DNA from: Bacteroides sp.
GTDB lineage: Bacteria > Bacteroidota > Bacteroidia > Bacteroidales > Bacteroidaceae
Length of the DNA stretch: 64,000 bases
Direction: 5' to 3'
Assembly: GCA_021202275.1 (NCBI GenBank)
Contig: JAJQDI010000026.1
Location: 72,169 to 136,168 of the forward strand
In this document: positions 16,825-25,749 of the stretch, piece by piece
Numbering within the stretch: the stretch's first letter is position 1
Layout: every line of letters begins with the position of its first letter
Made by a program: the position numbers and the translations under genes
Notes under the pieces: generated by a model
Database searches by the model: none
Seen by the model: only the letters and a program-made list of their open reading frames with translations
What the model was told of the DNA's origin: nothing

Positions 16825-18183
16825 ATGGAGTCCGTTTCCCCTCTTTCGTTGCATGCTCTGAACGCGTTAGTGCGCAGGAGCATCAGTCAATGCCTGCCCG
16901 ATGAATACTGGATACAGGCCGAGTTGAGCGATGTACGCCCCTCGCACAACGGCCATTGCTACCTGGAGTTCGTACAGAAAGATCCGCGTAGCAACCAGTT
17001 GATCGCCAAGGCGCGGGGCACGGTCTGGGCCAATGTATTCCGGTTGCTGAAACCCTATTTCGAAGAATCCACGGGACAGGCGTTCACCTCAGGGATAAAG
17101 GTGCAGGTGAAAGTCACTGTCGATTTTCATGAACTCTACGGATACAGCCTCACCATACAGGACATCGATCCGAACTATACGTTGGGCGATCTGGCCCGCC
17201 GCCGGAGGGAGATCCTCTTTCAATTACAGGAGGAGGGGGTGATCACGCTCAATAAAGAGTTGCCCATGCCGCTGCTGCCGCAACGCGTAGCTGTGATCTC
17301 TTCGTCGAATGCGGCAGGATATGGAGACTTTTGTCATCAGTTGCGCAACAACTCCCGGGGAGTGGTTTTCCATACGGAACTTTTTCCGGCGTGGATGCAG
17401 GGCGCCCAGGTAGAGGAATCGGTGCTGTCGGCATTGGAAGCTATTCACAACCGCGTGTCGGAGTTCGATGTGGTAGTGATCATCCGGGGTGGAGGAGCCA
17501 CCTCCGATCTTTCCGGGTTCGACACCTATCTACTGGCTGCGGCTGTAGCCCAGTTCCCCCTGCCGGTGATCACGGGGATCGGTCACGAACGGGACGATAC
17601 GGTCCTGGATGCCGTATCTCACACCCGGGTGAAAACACCTACCGCCGCCGCCGAATTCCTGATCGGCCGGGTGAAGGCCGCCGCAGACCGGCTGGAACAG
17701 CTCACTCAGCGGTTGCGGGAAGCCGTTTCCCTGCGCATTGCCCAGGAGCGTCAGAAAATACAGTATTACCAGGCGCGTATCCCTTCTCTGGTATCGGTAC
17801 GGCTCACCGAGTCGCGATACCGGTTGCAGGATATCCGACGCGCGCTCAGGGAGACCGTCGGTCGCACATTGTCCCGTCAGAAGCACCGTCTGGAGTTGCT
17901 GGAGCAGCGGATTGCAGACGCGTCTCCGGAGAAATTGCTGCGAAGAGGGTACAGTATGACTTTCAGTCGGGGGAAAGTGGTTACCTCTGCCGATCAGCTG
18001 AAAGAGGGAGATATACTCACCACGCGCCTCTATGGCGGAGAAGTGACCTCTGTGGTCAGACGTAATCCATTAAAAAAAACAGAAAAAATAAATGGCACCT
18101 CGGAAGAAGACTTATTCTCAGGCACTGGAACAGTTAGAGAAGATCGTACATCAGATCGATACCAACAAATTGGAGATCGATGA
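16825..18183 (+). CDS. xseA: Exodeoxyribonuclease VII large subunit
   Basis: 452 aa. Degrades single-stranded DNA together with XseB. N-terminal OB-fold (WIQAELSDVRPSHNGHCYLEF), catalytic domain with VAVISSSNAAGYGDF and VVIIRGGGATSDLSGFD, PVITGIGHERDDT, then a long helical region. The natural end is probably near 18090: the last 30 codons read through the start of xseB in another frame. A run of eight A (18072-18079) lies just before; with seven A the frame would end in TAA at the base before the xseB start. Confidence 0.93.
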   Translation: MESVSPLSLHALNALVRRSISQCLPDEYWIQAELSDVRPSHNGHCYLEFVQKDPRSNQLIAKARGTVWANVFRLLKPYFEESTGQAFTSGIKVQVKVTVDFHELYGYSLTIQDIDPNYTLGDLARRRREILFQLQEEGVITLNKELPMPLLPQRVAVISSSNAAGYGDFCHQLRNNSRGVVFHTELFPAWMQGAQVEESVLSALEAIHNRVSEFDVVVIIRGGGATSDLSGFDTYLLAAAVAQFPLPVITGIGHERDDTVLDAVSHTRVKTPTAAAEFLIGRVKAAADRLEQLTQRLREAVSLRIAQERQKIQYYQARIPSLVSVRLTESRYRLQDIRRALRETVGRTLSRQKHRLELLEQRIADASPEKLLRRGYSMTFSRGKVVTSADQLKEGDILTTRLYGGEVTSVVRRNPLKKTEKINGTSEEDLFSGTGTVREDRTSDRYQQIGDR

Positions 18184-18301
18184 ACTGAGTGAAAAGATAC
18201 GGGAGGCGAATGAGTGGATCGCTTTCTGTACGGAAAAACTCACGAAAGCCGACAAGGAGATCGAAAAATTACTGGCGGAAGGGCAGGAATCTGAAGAATA
18301 A
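18092..18301 (+). CDS. xseB: Exodeoxyribonuclease VII small subunit
   Basis: 69 aa, the usual size. Two-helix coiled coil with the family pattern SQALEQLEKIVHQIDTNKLE, then LSEKIREANEWIAFC. Several copies wrap each XseA. The ORF starts 92 nt before the annotated xseA stop, so the two overlap in different frames unless xseA ends earlier. Confidence 0.93.
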   Translation: MAPRKKTYSQALEQLEKIVHQIDTNKLEIDELSEKIREANEWIAFCTEKLTKADKEIEKLLAEGQESEE

Positions 18302-18328
18302 AAGCTATTTTTGTTCTTCAATCACAAA

Positions 18329-18439
18329 GATCAGACAGAAGGACAAAAGAACATACAGAGAAAAGAGAACTAACAAGAACTTACATATGGATAAATTATG
18401 TCCGGAGGTCTTATCTGTTCTTTTGTTCTGCTGTCTGAT
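18329..18439. repeat. Inverted-repeat element, AGACAGAAG family, copy 3
   Basis: Left arm ATCAGACAGAAGGACAAAAG, right arm CTTTTGTTCTGCTGTCTGAT, with interior inverted relative to copy 2 (GGTCTTATC near the right end). Followed by AAAGTATATCGCGGAAACAC and AAAGAGATTTACGATTG. The bases to ilvE (18481-18663) hold only a 10-codon frame at 18512 and no terminator or promoter I trust. Confidence 0.85.
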
Positions 18440-18663
18440 AAAAAGTATATCGCGGAAACACAAAGAGATTTACGATTGAGAGTATAGAAAGAAGTAGGTG
18501 TATACATCTCGATGCGTACCCTCTTATACGCAAACATACTATAAATAAAATATGTGTGAGAAATATAGTGAAAGCCGAACGGCGGATCAAGTCTACCTGG
18601 GATTAGTCTGAGGTGTATCCTATATTCTTTCCATGTAAACAGTCTCTAATTTACAACGAAGAT

Positions 18664-19683
18664 ATGAAATCAATTGACTGGGCCAATTTGTCGTTCGGCT
18701 ATCTGCCTACCGACTACAATGTGAGAATAACGTATCGCGACGGCGAGTGGGGCGAACTGGAGGTGAGTGACAGCGAATATATTCCGATGCACATGGCCGC
18801 TACCTGTCTGCATTACGGACAGGAAGCCTTTGAAGGATTGAAAGCTTTCCGGGGGAGGGACGGTAAAGTACATATTTTCCGCATGGAGGAGAATGCCAGA
18901 CGTATGCTGTCGTCCAGTCGGGGAATTATGATGGCCGAACTACCTGTCGAGCGGTTTGAAGAGGCTATCTGCAAGGTGGTGAAACTGAACGAACATTTTG
19001 TGCCTCCTTATGAAAGCGGTGCTTCTCTGTATATTCGTCCGCTGCTGATCGGTACGGGTGCTCAGGTAGGAGTGAAGCCTGCCAATGAATATCTTTTTCT
19101 GGTTTTTGTGACTCCGGTAGGACCCTATTTCAAAGCCGGGTTCAAACCTGTTCCGGTATGTATCATGCGTGGGTACGACCGTGCTGCTCCTCTGGGAACC
19201 GGTACCATCAAAGTCGGTGGCAATTACGCGGCTAGCCTGGTGGCAGGCGATAAGGCACGGAACCTGGGGTACACAGCAGCTCTCTATCTCGACCCGAAAG
19301 AGAAGAAATACTTGGACGAATGCGGCCCTGCTAATTTCTTCGCTATCCGTGGCAATAGTTACATAACTCCTGCTTCTCAGTCGATCCTTCCTTCCATTAC
19401 CAACAAGAGCCTGATGCGGCTGGCCGAAGACATGGGTATGACGGTGGAAAGACGTGCTATCCCTATCGAGGAACTGAGTACGTTTGAAGAAGCCGCCGAA
19501 TGTGGAACGGCTGCTGTGGTGACTCCGATCTCTCAGATCGATGACCTGGATGAAAACAAATCCTATATCTATACCCCGGATGGCAAGCCGGGAGCGGTAT
19601 GTGAGAAATTATATAATAAGCTGCGTGCCATACAGACAGGCGATGAGCCTGATGTATACGATTGGGTAACCGTACTGGATTGA
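18664..19683 (+). CDS. ilvE: Branched-chain amino acid aminotransferase
   Basis: 339 aa. PLP enzyme of fold type IV that interconverts Leu, Ile, Val and their 2-oxo acids with 2-oxoglutarate. Motifs: LHYGQEAFEGLKAFRG, the PLP lysine in GTIKVGGNYAAS, and ECGPANFFAI; late GTAAVVTPI binds cofactor phosphate. Start at ATG 18664 (MKSIDWANLSFGYLPTD), as in Bacteroides homologues; a possible upstream ATG at 18613 adds an unlikely N-terminus. Stands alone between repeats. The 290-base spacer to trmB carries no clear gene. Confidence 0.95.
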   Translation: MKSIDWANLSFGYLPTDYNVRITYRDGEWGELEVSDSEYIPMHMAATCLHYGQEAFEGLKAFRGRDGKVHIFRMEENARRMLSSSRGIMMAELPVERFEEAICKVVKLNEHFVPPYESGASLYIRPLLIGTGAQVGVKPANEYLFLVFVTPVGPYFKAGFKPVPVCIMRGYDRAAPLGTGTIKVGGNYAASLVAGDKARNLGYTAALYLDPKEKKYLDECGPANFFAIRGNSYITPASQSILPSITNKSLMRLAEDMGMTVERRAIPIEELSTFEEAAECGTAAVVTPISQIDDLDENKSYIYTPDGKPGAVCEKLYNKLRAIQTGDEPDVYDWVTVLD

Positions 19684-19975
19684 CCGGAAACGTATAGGAA
19701 CACATACCGGATCACCAATTGGGTAGAGAACGGTGTGTATAGCATGGGGTGTAGCCCGGATAGGGCTTCTCCCCTGTTAGTAGGAACGGAGTCGACGCGT
19801 ATCTGATGCGATACCGGCGCCTCCGGACTTTTTATCGTCCATACGGAATACCGGGAGTGGATCCGCGAACAGGAGACATACGGATGCTTTCTCCCGGGTA
19901 TCGAAACCATACGGAGAATTTGCCGGGGAGTTTACGAATTTACCGGTTGTGCAAAGAGTGTAGAATAAGAGAATT

Positions 19976-20734
19976 ATGGGAAAAAATAAATTGCAGAAGT
20001 TTGCCGATATGGCAGCTTATCCGCATGTATTTGAATATCCTTACTCCATAGCGGAGGAGGTACCTTTCGACATGAAAGGGAACTGGCACCGTGATTTTTT
20101 CGGAAACGACCGACCGATCGTTCTGGAATTGGGTTGCGGCCGGGGAGAATATACAGTCGGATTGGGAAGACGTTTTCCGGAAAAGAACTTTATTGGGGTA
20201 GATATCAAAGGAGCGCGTATGTGGAGCGGAGCCACCGAAGCGCTGGAAGAAGGGCTTGCGAATGTAGCATTCCTGCGTACGAATATTGAGATTATCGACC
20301 GTTTTTTCGCTTCCGGTGAGGTGAGCGAGATCTGGCTTACTTTCTCTGATCCGCAGATGAAAAAGGCAACCAAGCGGCTGACCTCTACGTATTTCCTCGA
20401 ACGCTACCGCCGATTCCTGATCCCCGACGGACTGATCCATGTCAAGACCGATAGCAACTTCCTGTTTACCTATACGCGTTACCTGCTGGAAGAAAATAAA
20501 TTGCCCGTGGAAGTGATGACCGAAGATCTCTACCACTCCGGAGAGGCAGATGAGATCCTGAGCATCAAGACCTATTACGAGCAGCAGTGGCTCGACCGGG
20601 GGTTGAATATCAAATACATTCGTTTTCGCCTGCCTCAGCAGGCAGTTCTGACCGAACCTGAAGTGGAGATCGAACTGGATGCCTATCGCAGCTACAACCG
20701 AAGCAAGAGAAGCGGACTTCAAACCGGTAAATAA
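19976..20734 (+). CDS. trmB: tRNA (guanine-N7)-methyltransferase
   Basis: 252 aa. Methylates G46 of the tRNA variable loop with SAM. SAM-binding motif [15 protein letters not shown], then [13 protein letters not shown]; the catalytic region has [18 protein letters not shown], where most family members have FPDPW(P), a recognised variant in Bacteroidetes. The C-terminus ([15 protein letters not shown]) is basic. Monocistronic; followed by AAGTTTTAAGT repeats and a hairpin-ended element. Confidence 0.93.
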   Translation: MGKNKLQKFADMAAYPHVFEYPYSIAEEVPFDMKGNWHRDFFGNDRPIVLELGCGRGEYTVGLGRRFPEKNFIGVDIKGARMWSGATEALEEGLANVAFLRTNIEIIDRFFASGEVSEIWLTFSDPQMKKATKRLTSTYFLERYRRFLIPDGLIHVKTDSNFLFTYTRYLLEENKLPVEVMTEDLYHSGEADEILSIKTYYEQQWLDRGLNIKYIRFRLPQQAVLTEPEVEIELDAYRSYNRSKRSGLQTGK

Positions 20735-20803
20735 GTAATGAGTTTTAAGTTCTAAGTGATAAGTTTTAAGTTCATCATTCATGGGATATATTACTCCGGT
20801 AGC

Positions 20804-20980
20804 TTGTAGAGACGCACGGCGTGCGTCTCCGCGGTATACGTCCAACACAGGAGCATACGTTTCCGCGGTGTATATCCAACAAAAAAGCATCCCGCATGGT
20901 ATATGCATTCCCGTATGTGTTCCCATTCGGCAGGTAATCCCATTCGGTATGCTGAGACGCACGCCGTGCGTCTCTACAGG
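20804..20980. repeat. Hairpin-ended intergenic element, AGACGCACG family, copy 1
   Basis: Both ends carry the near-perfect palindrome AGACGCACGCCGTGCGTCT with outward TGTAG / CTACA: left at 20806-20828, right at 20955-20979. The interior (GTCCAACACAGGAGC..CATTCGGTATGCTG) is non-coding. About 177 bp, so the ends are inverted relative to each other as in a miniature element. Confidence 0.85.
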
Positions 20981-21072
20981 GCACCGGGGTATGAGATATA
21001 CAAGTTATGAACACTTACTTAAGTCTCAAGTAATAAGTACCAAGTAATAAATGAAACAATAGATTACCTGTT

Positions 21073-22179
21073 ATGACAATTTATCCGAAACTAATCATAG
21101 ATGCCCTGAGCCATGTGCGCTATCCGGGCAGTGGAAAGAATCTTGTAGAGGCTGGTATGGTCGACGATGACATACGCATTGAAGGCAACAAAGTCTCTTT
21201 CTCGCTGATCTTTGACAAACCTACTGACCCTTTCATCAAATCGGTGGTGAAAGCAGCCGAAACAGCCATTCAGACCTATGTCGGGTCTCAGGTAGAGATC
21301 TCCGGAAACATCCGTGTCGCTACCCGCCAGACGGCTCGCCCGGAACCGGAGAAATTGCTGTCTGGCGTACAGAATATAATAGGTGTCTCCTCCGGCAAAG
21401 GAGGGGTCGGGAAGTCTACAGTAGCTTCCAACCTGGCGGTAGCGCTGGCCCGGTTGGGATATCGGGTGGGTTTGCTGGACGCTGATATTTTCGGACCCTC
21501 CGTCCCAAAGATGTTTGATGTGGAAGAGGCCCGTCCGTATGCCGAACAGATCGGTGGCCGCGACCTGATCGTCCCGGTAGAGAAATACGGCGTGAAATTG
21601 CTTTCGATCGGATTTTTTGTAGATCCCGATCAGCCTACGCTCTGGAGAGGGGGCATGGCAAGCAACGCGTTGAAACAACTGATCGCCGATGCCAACTGGG
21701 GTCAGCTGGATTATTTTGTGATCGATCTGCCGCCTGGTACCAGCGACATTCATCTGACCATTGTACAGACTCTGCCGCTGACCGGGGTGGTCGTAGTCAG
21801 TACCCCGCAGGAGGTGGCACTGGCCGATGCGCGTAAAGGGATCCATATGTTTACCAACGAAAAGGTCAATGTACCTATCTTGGGGCTGGTAGAAAATATG
21901 GCCTGGTTCACTCCGGCCGAACTGCCGGAAAACCGCTATTATCTGTTTGGCCGGGAAGGGGTCAGAAAACTATCGGAGCAGATGCAGCTTCCTCTGCTGG
22001 GACAGATCCCTCTGGTACAAAGTATCCGTGAAGGCGGAGATGAAGGACAGCCGGTGGCTCTCCGTGGCGACTCTGTAACTGGACAGGCTTTCCTGCGACT
22101 GGCAGAGCGGGTGGCGGAGGAAACAGCCAGACGAAATGCGGAGCAAGACCCTACGCGGATTGTAGAGGTAGGTAAATAA
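21073..22179 (+). CDS. mrp: Mrp/NBP35-family iron-sulfur carrier ATPase
   Basis: 368 aa. N-terminal DUF59/MIP18 domain (residues 1-100) fused to a P-loop ATPase with the deviant Walker A GVSSGKGGVGKSTVASNLA. DLPPGTSDIHLTI and NMAWF follow. Binds and transfers Fe-S clusters to apo-proteins in the cytoplasm. The second half lacks an obvious CxxC pair (the region after ENMAWFTPAEL), which is unusual for some Mrp proteins but common among Bacteroidetes homologues as far as I recall. Confidence 0.93.
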   Translation: MTIYPKLIIDALSHVRYPGSGKNLVEAGMVDDDIRIEGNKVSFSLIFDKPTDPFIKSVVKAAETAIQTYVGSQVEISGNIRVATRQTARPEPEKLLSGVQNIIGVSSGKGGVGKSTVASNLAVALARLGYRVGLLDADIFGPSVPKMFDVEEARPYAEQIGGRDLIVPVEKYGVKLLSIGFFVDPDQPTLWRGGMASNALKQLIADANWGQLDYFVIDLPPGTSDIHLTIVQTLPLTGVVVVSTPQEVALADARKGIHMFTNEKVNVPILGLVENMAWFTPAELPENRYYLFGREGVRKLSEQMQLPLLGQIPLVQSIREGGDEGQPVALRGDSVTGQAFLRLAERVAEETARRNAEQDPTRIVEVGK

Positions 22180-22261
22180 TAGGTACGATGGGGCTGTTCC
22201 CGGAGCCCCGGAAAAGTAAAGAGGTTGTCTCCCCTTAAGAATTGAGGATACTTCCAGGTCC

Positions 22262-22512
22262 TGGAGGGACGTCCGATTCTAGACTAGGGGCAGGCGGATG
22301 AAGAAAAACGGAATCCGGCGCCACCCTGGGATGATACATAGCGTAGCCCGTGGAGTGCTGTAAGTACAACCGAAATTTCTGTGCATGCTTTTCTTTCAAT
22401 CGTATCTGCAGCACTCACTTTCGTATGCGGTTCGCATCCCAGGGCAGCGTTTGTTTCGCCTTCGCTACCGCTGTACTGTATTTACTCTGGGCTGGAATCG
22501 GACGTCCCTGTA
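22262..22512. repeat. Degenerate 250-bp palindromic element
   Basis: Nested inverted repeats share one centre: AGGGACGTCCGATTC (22264-22278) with GAATCGGACGTCCCT (22495-22509); CCCTGGGATG (22323-22332) with CATCCCAGGG (22434-22443); GGAGTGCTG with CAGCACTC. No protein. It is unlike the other repeat families. The rest of the spacer to 22600 is empty. Confidence 0.6.
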
Positions 22513-22599
22513 GGATGGGAAGCATAACTTATGTATGTACAGAGGTTGAAAAAGATCAGTTTCTAAACAGGTAACATTTATGGTGCGACAGTTTATTCA

Positions 22600-23283
22600 T
22601 TAATCCCCTGCCCGAACCTGGCAGACAACTCCCTCTCCATTCCTTTTTTCACTTGTCTGCTGACCCTCCGCGTTGTCTTCCGGCAACCGGAACTTGAAAG
22701 GAAATACATACCTTACCCGCACTCCTGGTTGGCGTGCTTTGCATGGAGTCCAATAGGGCATGGCATGGAGCACACGTAACACCTCTTTGTCCAGATCCGG
22801 GTCTATCTTTTGGATGATATTTATATGTGTCGGTTGTCCGTCTGGTCCAATGATGACTTCTGCCACCACTCGCCCTTCGATCCCATCTTTGCGTGCTTGT
22901 TCGGGATAGCGCAGGTTCGTGGCAAAGAATTCCCTCAGGGCTTGCTGCCCTCCCGGAAATTCAGGCATACAATCTTCAACGATAAAAGAAGTGTCCTCCC
23001 TCTCCGCGTCGGCACTATCTGCCGCAGGAAGGGAGTCTGCCGGCGCGCCACTCCCGGAAGAAAAGATCAGGGAATCTTTCTCCCATAAAGCATCCATAAG
23101 ATCATTCTCCGGAAAAGCAGCACCCCTGTTTGCCGCCTCAACAGGCGTATAGCTACATACGATGTCCGTCGGAATTTCCGTCTCCCTGGCCCGCAGACAC
23201 TGTCTCCCGCTGGTGTCTGCGGCGGATATCTCCCCCGTCATCACAGGCGGAACACAGAGCAGAAGCAGAAAAACGTATTTCAT
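22600..23283 (-). CDS. Secreted protein with TonB C-terminal domain
   Basis: 227 aa from the ATG at 23283, preferred because MKYVFLLLLCVPPVMTG is a signal peptide. After a Ser/Ala/Asp-rich linker it carries a TonB-type C-terminal domain: PEFPGGQQALREFFATNLRY, GIEGRVVAEVIIGPDGQ, PYWTPCKARQPGV. Unlike a true TonB it lacks a transmembrane anchor, so it is probably periplasmic. Its domain is closely similar to the end of the adjacent M56 protein, indicating a duplication. Third gene of the blaI-M56 unit; a gap of 59 nt separates it from the M56 stop. Confidence 0.85.
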   Translation of the reverse strand: MKYVFLLLLCVPPVMTGEISAADTSGRQCLRARETEIPTDIVCSYTPVEAANRGAAFPENDLMDALWEKDSLIFSSGSGAPADSLPAADSADAEREDTSFIVEDCMPEFPGGQQALREFFATNLRYPEQARKDGIEGRVVAEVIIGPDGQPTHINIIQKIDPDLDKEVLRVLHAMPYWTPCKARQPGVRVRYVFPFKFRLPEDNAEGQQTSEKRNGEGVVCQVRAGD

Positions 23284-23342
23284 AGACGTTGCGTATGTAT
23301 AGGGGGGACTGTTATTCAAAAAAAAGCGAAGCAAACTTCTCT

Positions 23343-24779
23343 TTATGTCTTTTCGGGCAGCATGAATCGGATCGGTACTGTATATCTTACCTTTACTATC
23401 TGGTCGCGTTGCTTGCCGGGAATCCATTGGGGCATATCGGAAAGTACACGCACCGCTTCACGGTCCAGATCAGGATGCACACTTCTGACGATGGTAATGT
23501 CTCTGACACTTCCATCCGTGTCGATAACCATTTGCGCGATCACGCGTCCCTCTATGCCTTCCGTATGTGCCTGTTCGGGATACCGTATGTGCTGAGACAG
23601 ATACCTCATCAGTGCCTCCTGTCCGCCCGGATATTGGGGCATATGCTCTACCACATCAAAGACAACTTCTTCGTGAGTATCCATAGAAAGAGGTATGTCT
23701 GTCTCTACAGTCTCTGGAAGAATCTGTGTGGAGGCTACTGACACAGGTGCGAACTCCTGCCGGGGGGATGCGGGTAAAGGTTCAGCATCAGAGAACTGCG
23801 GTTGCGGTACAGGGGATCCGATGGTTTCGGAGGGTGGAGAAGTCTGCATATAATGGGTGATCTTCCGGCTGAATTGTACTGTGGTACGCGCCATCATTTC
23901 GATGTTACTGATCAGCATCAGTAGAAACAACAAGGGGATCCAGGCGATATACTTGGTGTGGTGGGTGGGGTGGCTACGCTTTTTATTCATCATCTGTATG
24001 CGGCTTTTCAGAGGCAACATCCGGAAATGATTCATCAGGGTGTACCGGGGGTGCCGCATTGTAGTCATGTGGAGCAGATGATATTGATAAGCCTTCCTGT
24101 CGTAGCCTGCCGCAAGCACTTTTTCATCTGCCAGGTATTCCAGATTGATTACGATCTCTTTCCGCAACCACCAGACAAACGGATTGAACCAGCACACCAT
24201 ACAGGCCAGCTCGCTCAGGAGAATATCTACCGAATGCCACCCGCGGCAATGAGCCTGCTCATGGGTCAGTATCTCCTGTAGCTCTTCTTCTTTGTGTAGC
24301 GAAGGATTCAGAAAAATCCACCGGAAAAAAGAGAAAGGAGGAGCAGGCTGTCGCAACGTCCACAGTTTGTATCCGTTCTTCTCTGTGGGTCTGCTTTGAA
24401 AACGGAACCGCAGGATCACAACAAGCTGTCCCAGTAATTTTATTCCCAGAAAAAGGGCAATCAGCATATACAGTCCGCCAATCAGGGCAGACCCCGACAG
24501 GCCGGAAGAGAGCGCGGGAGACACTTCTCCTACTGTGATCTCGGGTAGCAGGATGGTCTGATACAGATCGGCCAGTGCCAGCGCAGGCGTATAAGAGGTT
24601 ACCCAGTTCCCGGGATGAAGGAGGGGATACACAAAAGCAATCCCCAGAAAAGCCAGTAGTACCAGGCGGCGCGACCCGAAGAAGGTGTCCCGGGACAAGC
24701 ACAAACGGTAAAACGCATAGAACACGGCCAATGCAAGATTTACCTTCAAGAGATAGATAAACAGAACTGTCATAGTCAT
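23343..24779 (-). CDS. BlaR1/MecR1-like M56 membrane metalloprotease with TonB domain
   Basis: 478 aa. Four N-terminal membrane segments, the zinc site in LTHEQAHCRGWHSVD (HExxH), and a downstream NLEYLADEKVL: this is the sensor/protease family that inactivates BlaI-type repressors. In place of a penicillin-binding sensor domain, the periplasmic end has a TonB C-terminal domain (PQYPGGQEALMRYLSQ, GIEGRVIAQMVI, WIPGKQRDQ). Such BlaR1-TonB fusions are common in Bacteroidetes and their signal is unknown. It lies 25 nt after blaI. Confidence 0.9.
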   Translation of the reverse strand: MTMTVLFIYLLKVNLALAVFYAFYRLCLSRDTFFGSRRLVLLAFLGIAFVYPLLHPGNWVTSYTPALALADLYQTILLPEITVGEVSPALSSGLSGSALIGGLYMLIALFLGIKLLGQLVVILRFRFQSRPTEKNGYKLWTLRQPAPPFSFFRWIFLNPSLHKEEELQEILTHEQAHCRGWHSVDILLSELACMVCWFNPFVWWLRKEIVINLEYLADEKVLAAGYDRKAYQYHLLHMTTMRHPRYTLMNHFRMLPLKSRIQMMNKKRSHPTHHTKYIAWIPLLFLLMLISNIEMMARTTVQFSRKITHYMQTSPPSETIGSPVPQPQFSDAEPLPASPRQEFAPVSVASTQILPETVETDIPLSMDTHEEVVFDVVEHMPQYPGGQEALMRYLSQHIRYPEQAHTEGIEGRVIAQMVIDTDGSVRDITIVRSVHPDLDREAVRVLSDMPQWIPGKQRDQIVKVRYTVPIRFMLPEKT

Positions 24780-24804
24780 ACCGGATACAGACGGATCGTA
24801 GAAA

Positions 24805-25173
24805 TTAATCTTCCGTTTCTTCTTTTTCTATCATCCCGATAATATCCTCAAGTTCCGTAGCAGAGATCTTCTGATCTTTGGCAAAGAACGACACCAGTTC
24901 TTTATACGAATTTCCGAAGTAGTTGCGTACCACCTGACTCATAAAACTGCGTTTGTATTCGCTTTCGCGGATGGCCGGACGGTAGAGGTATGTATTCCCT
25001 ATCCGATGAGCAGTCACGTATCCTTTTCGTTCGAGGTTCTTCACAATAGAGGCCACCGTGGTATAAGGTGGCGTGGGAGCAGGGAATTTGTTTACAATAT
25101 CCTTGACCACGCACTCTCCCAGGTCCCAGATATATATCATTACTTCCTCTTCCTGAATGGTAAGTTTCTGCAT
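24805..25173 (-). CDS. BlaI/MecI-family transcriptional repressor
   Basis: 122 aa from the ATG at 25173. Winged-helix N-terminal half (LTIQEEEVMIYIWDLGECVV, PPYTTVASIVKNLERKGYV with the Thr-Thr-Val recognition helix) and a dimerising C-terminal half where the family's protease cuts (SYKELVSFFAKDQ region). Likely represses its own operon by binding the palindrome at 25222-25236. The upstream in-frame ATG at 25248 would overlap the promoter and is rejected. Confidence 0.93.
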   Translation of the reverse strand: MQKLTIQEEEVMIYIWDLGECVVKDIVNKFPAPTPPYTTVASIVKNLERKGYVTAHRIGNTYLYRPAIRESEYKRSFMSQVVRNYFGNSYKELVSFFAKDQKISATELEDIIGMIEKEETED

Positions 25174-25215
25174 ATCATCTATTATTTGTGTAACATATAA
25201 ACTTCCTTTGTACAC

Positions 25216-25249
25216 AAATCTACGAATAATTCGTAAAAAAAGAGCCAAC
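25216..25249 (-). promoter_or_regulatory. Promoter and probable BlaI operator of the blaI operon
   Basis: On the minus strand TTG (25249-25247), 23 bases, then TAGATTTG (25223-25216). Just upstream of and overlapping the -7 box is a perfect palindrome TACGAATAATTCGTA (25222-25236). TTTGTACACAAA at 25209-25220 is a second, shorter dyad. Together they have the layout of a BlaI/MecI operator; the sequence differs from the staphylococcal TACA/TGTA consensus. Confidence 0.65.
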
Positions 25250-25518
25250 CAGGCGTTAAATATTTCAAATACTTCCCACTCTTTGTATGTATACGCTCAA
25301 AAACAAACCCAACCTCCGATGAGTTGGAAAGGTGGAGGAAAAAGATTACTTTTGAGGCTTGCGGAAAACAATATGTGACCCTGATACTTCCTTCCTGAGC
25401 AAGTATTCATGGGTAGTTGTGTCTATCATGTTCGGTTATGCTGTAGAGAGGTGGTATACTATGTATAAACATATCTACAATATGAGATTCTATTATCTCG
25501 TCTACAGAGAAGGGGATT

Positions 25519-25706
25519 ACCTGTAGAAGACGCACGCCGTGCGTCTCCGCGGTGTACGTCCAACACAGGTACGTGCGTCTCCGCAGTGCAGGTTTCACAA
25601 AAAGGCATTCCGCAGGATATATGCATCCTATATGAGATATTCATCTTACAGGGTATTTGCATTCCCATTCGGTATACTGAAACGCACGCCGTGCGTCTCT
25701 ACAAGG
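25519..25706. repeat. Hairpin-ended intergenic element, AGACGCACG family, copy 2
   Basis: Left end CTGTAGAAGACGCACGCCG, right end ACGCACGCCGTGCGTCTCTA; the right palindrome is partly decayed (AACGCACG). Interior includes GGTGTACGTCCAACACAGG as in copies 1 and 4. A Bacteroidetes -7-like TACTTTTG (25347-25354) lies upstream in this otherwise empty spacer and may serve the SGNH gene. Confidence 0.8.
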
Positions 25707-25749
25707 TACCGGAATAAGGTATATATCAATGAATGATAAACATCTATTT

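Noticed and set aside
18512..18544. Ten-codon frame with Leu/Ile codons before ilvE as an attenuator leader
   Set aside because: Only four relevant codons and no terminator or antiterminator pairing downstream, in contrast to the pheA leader.
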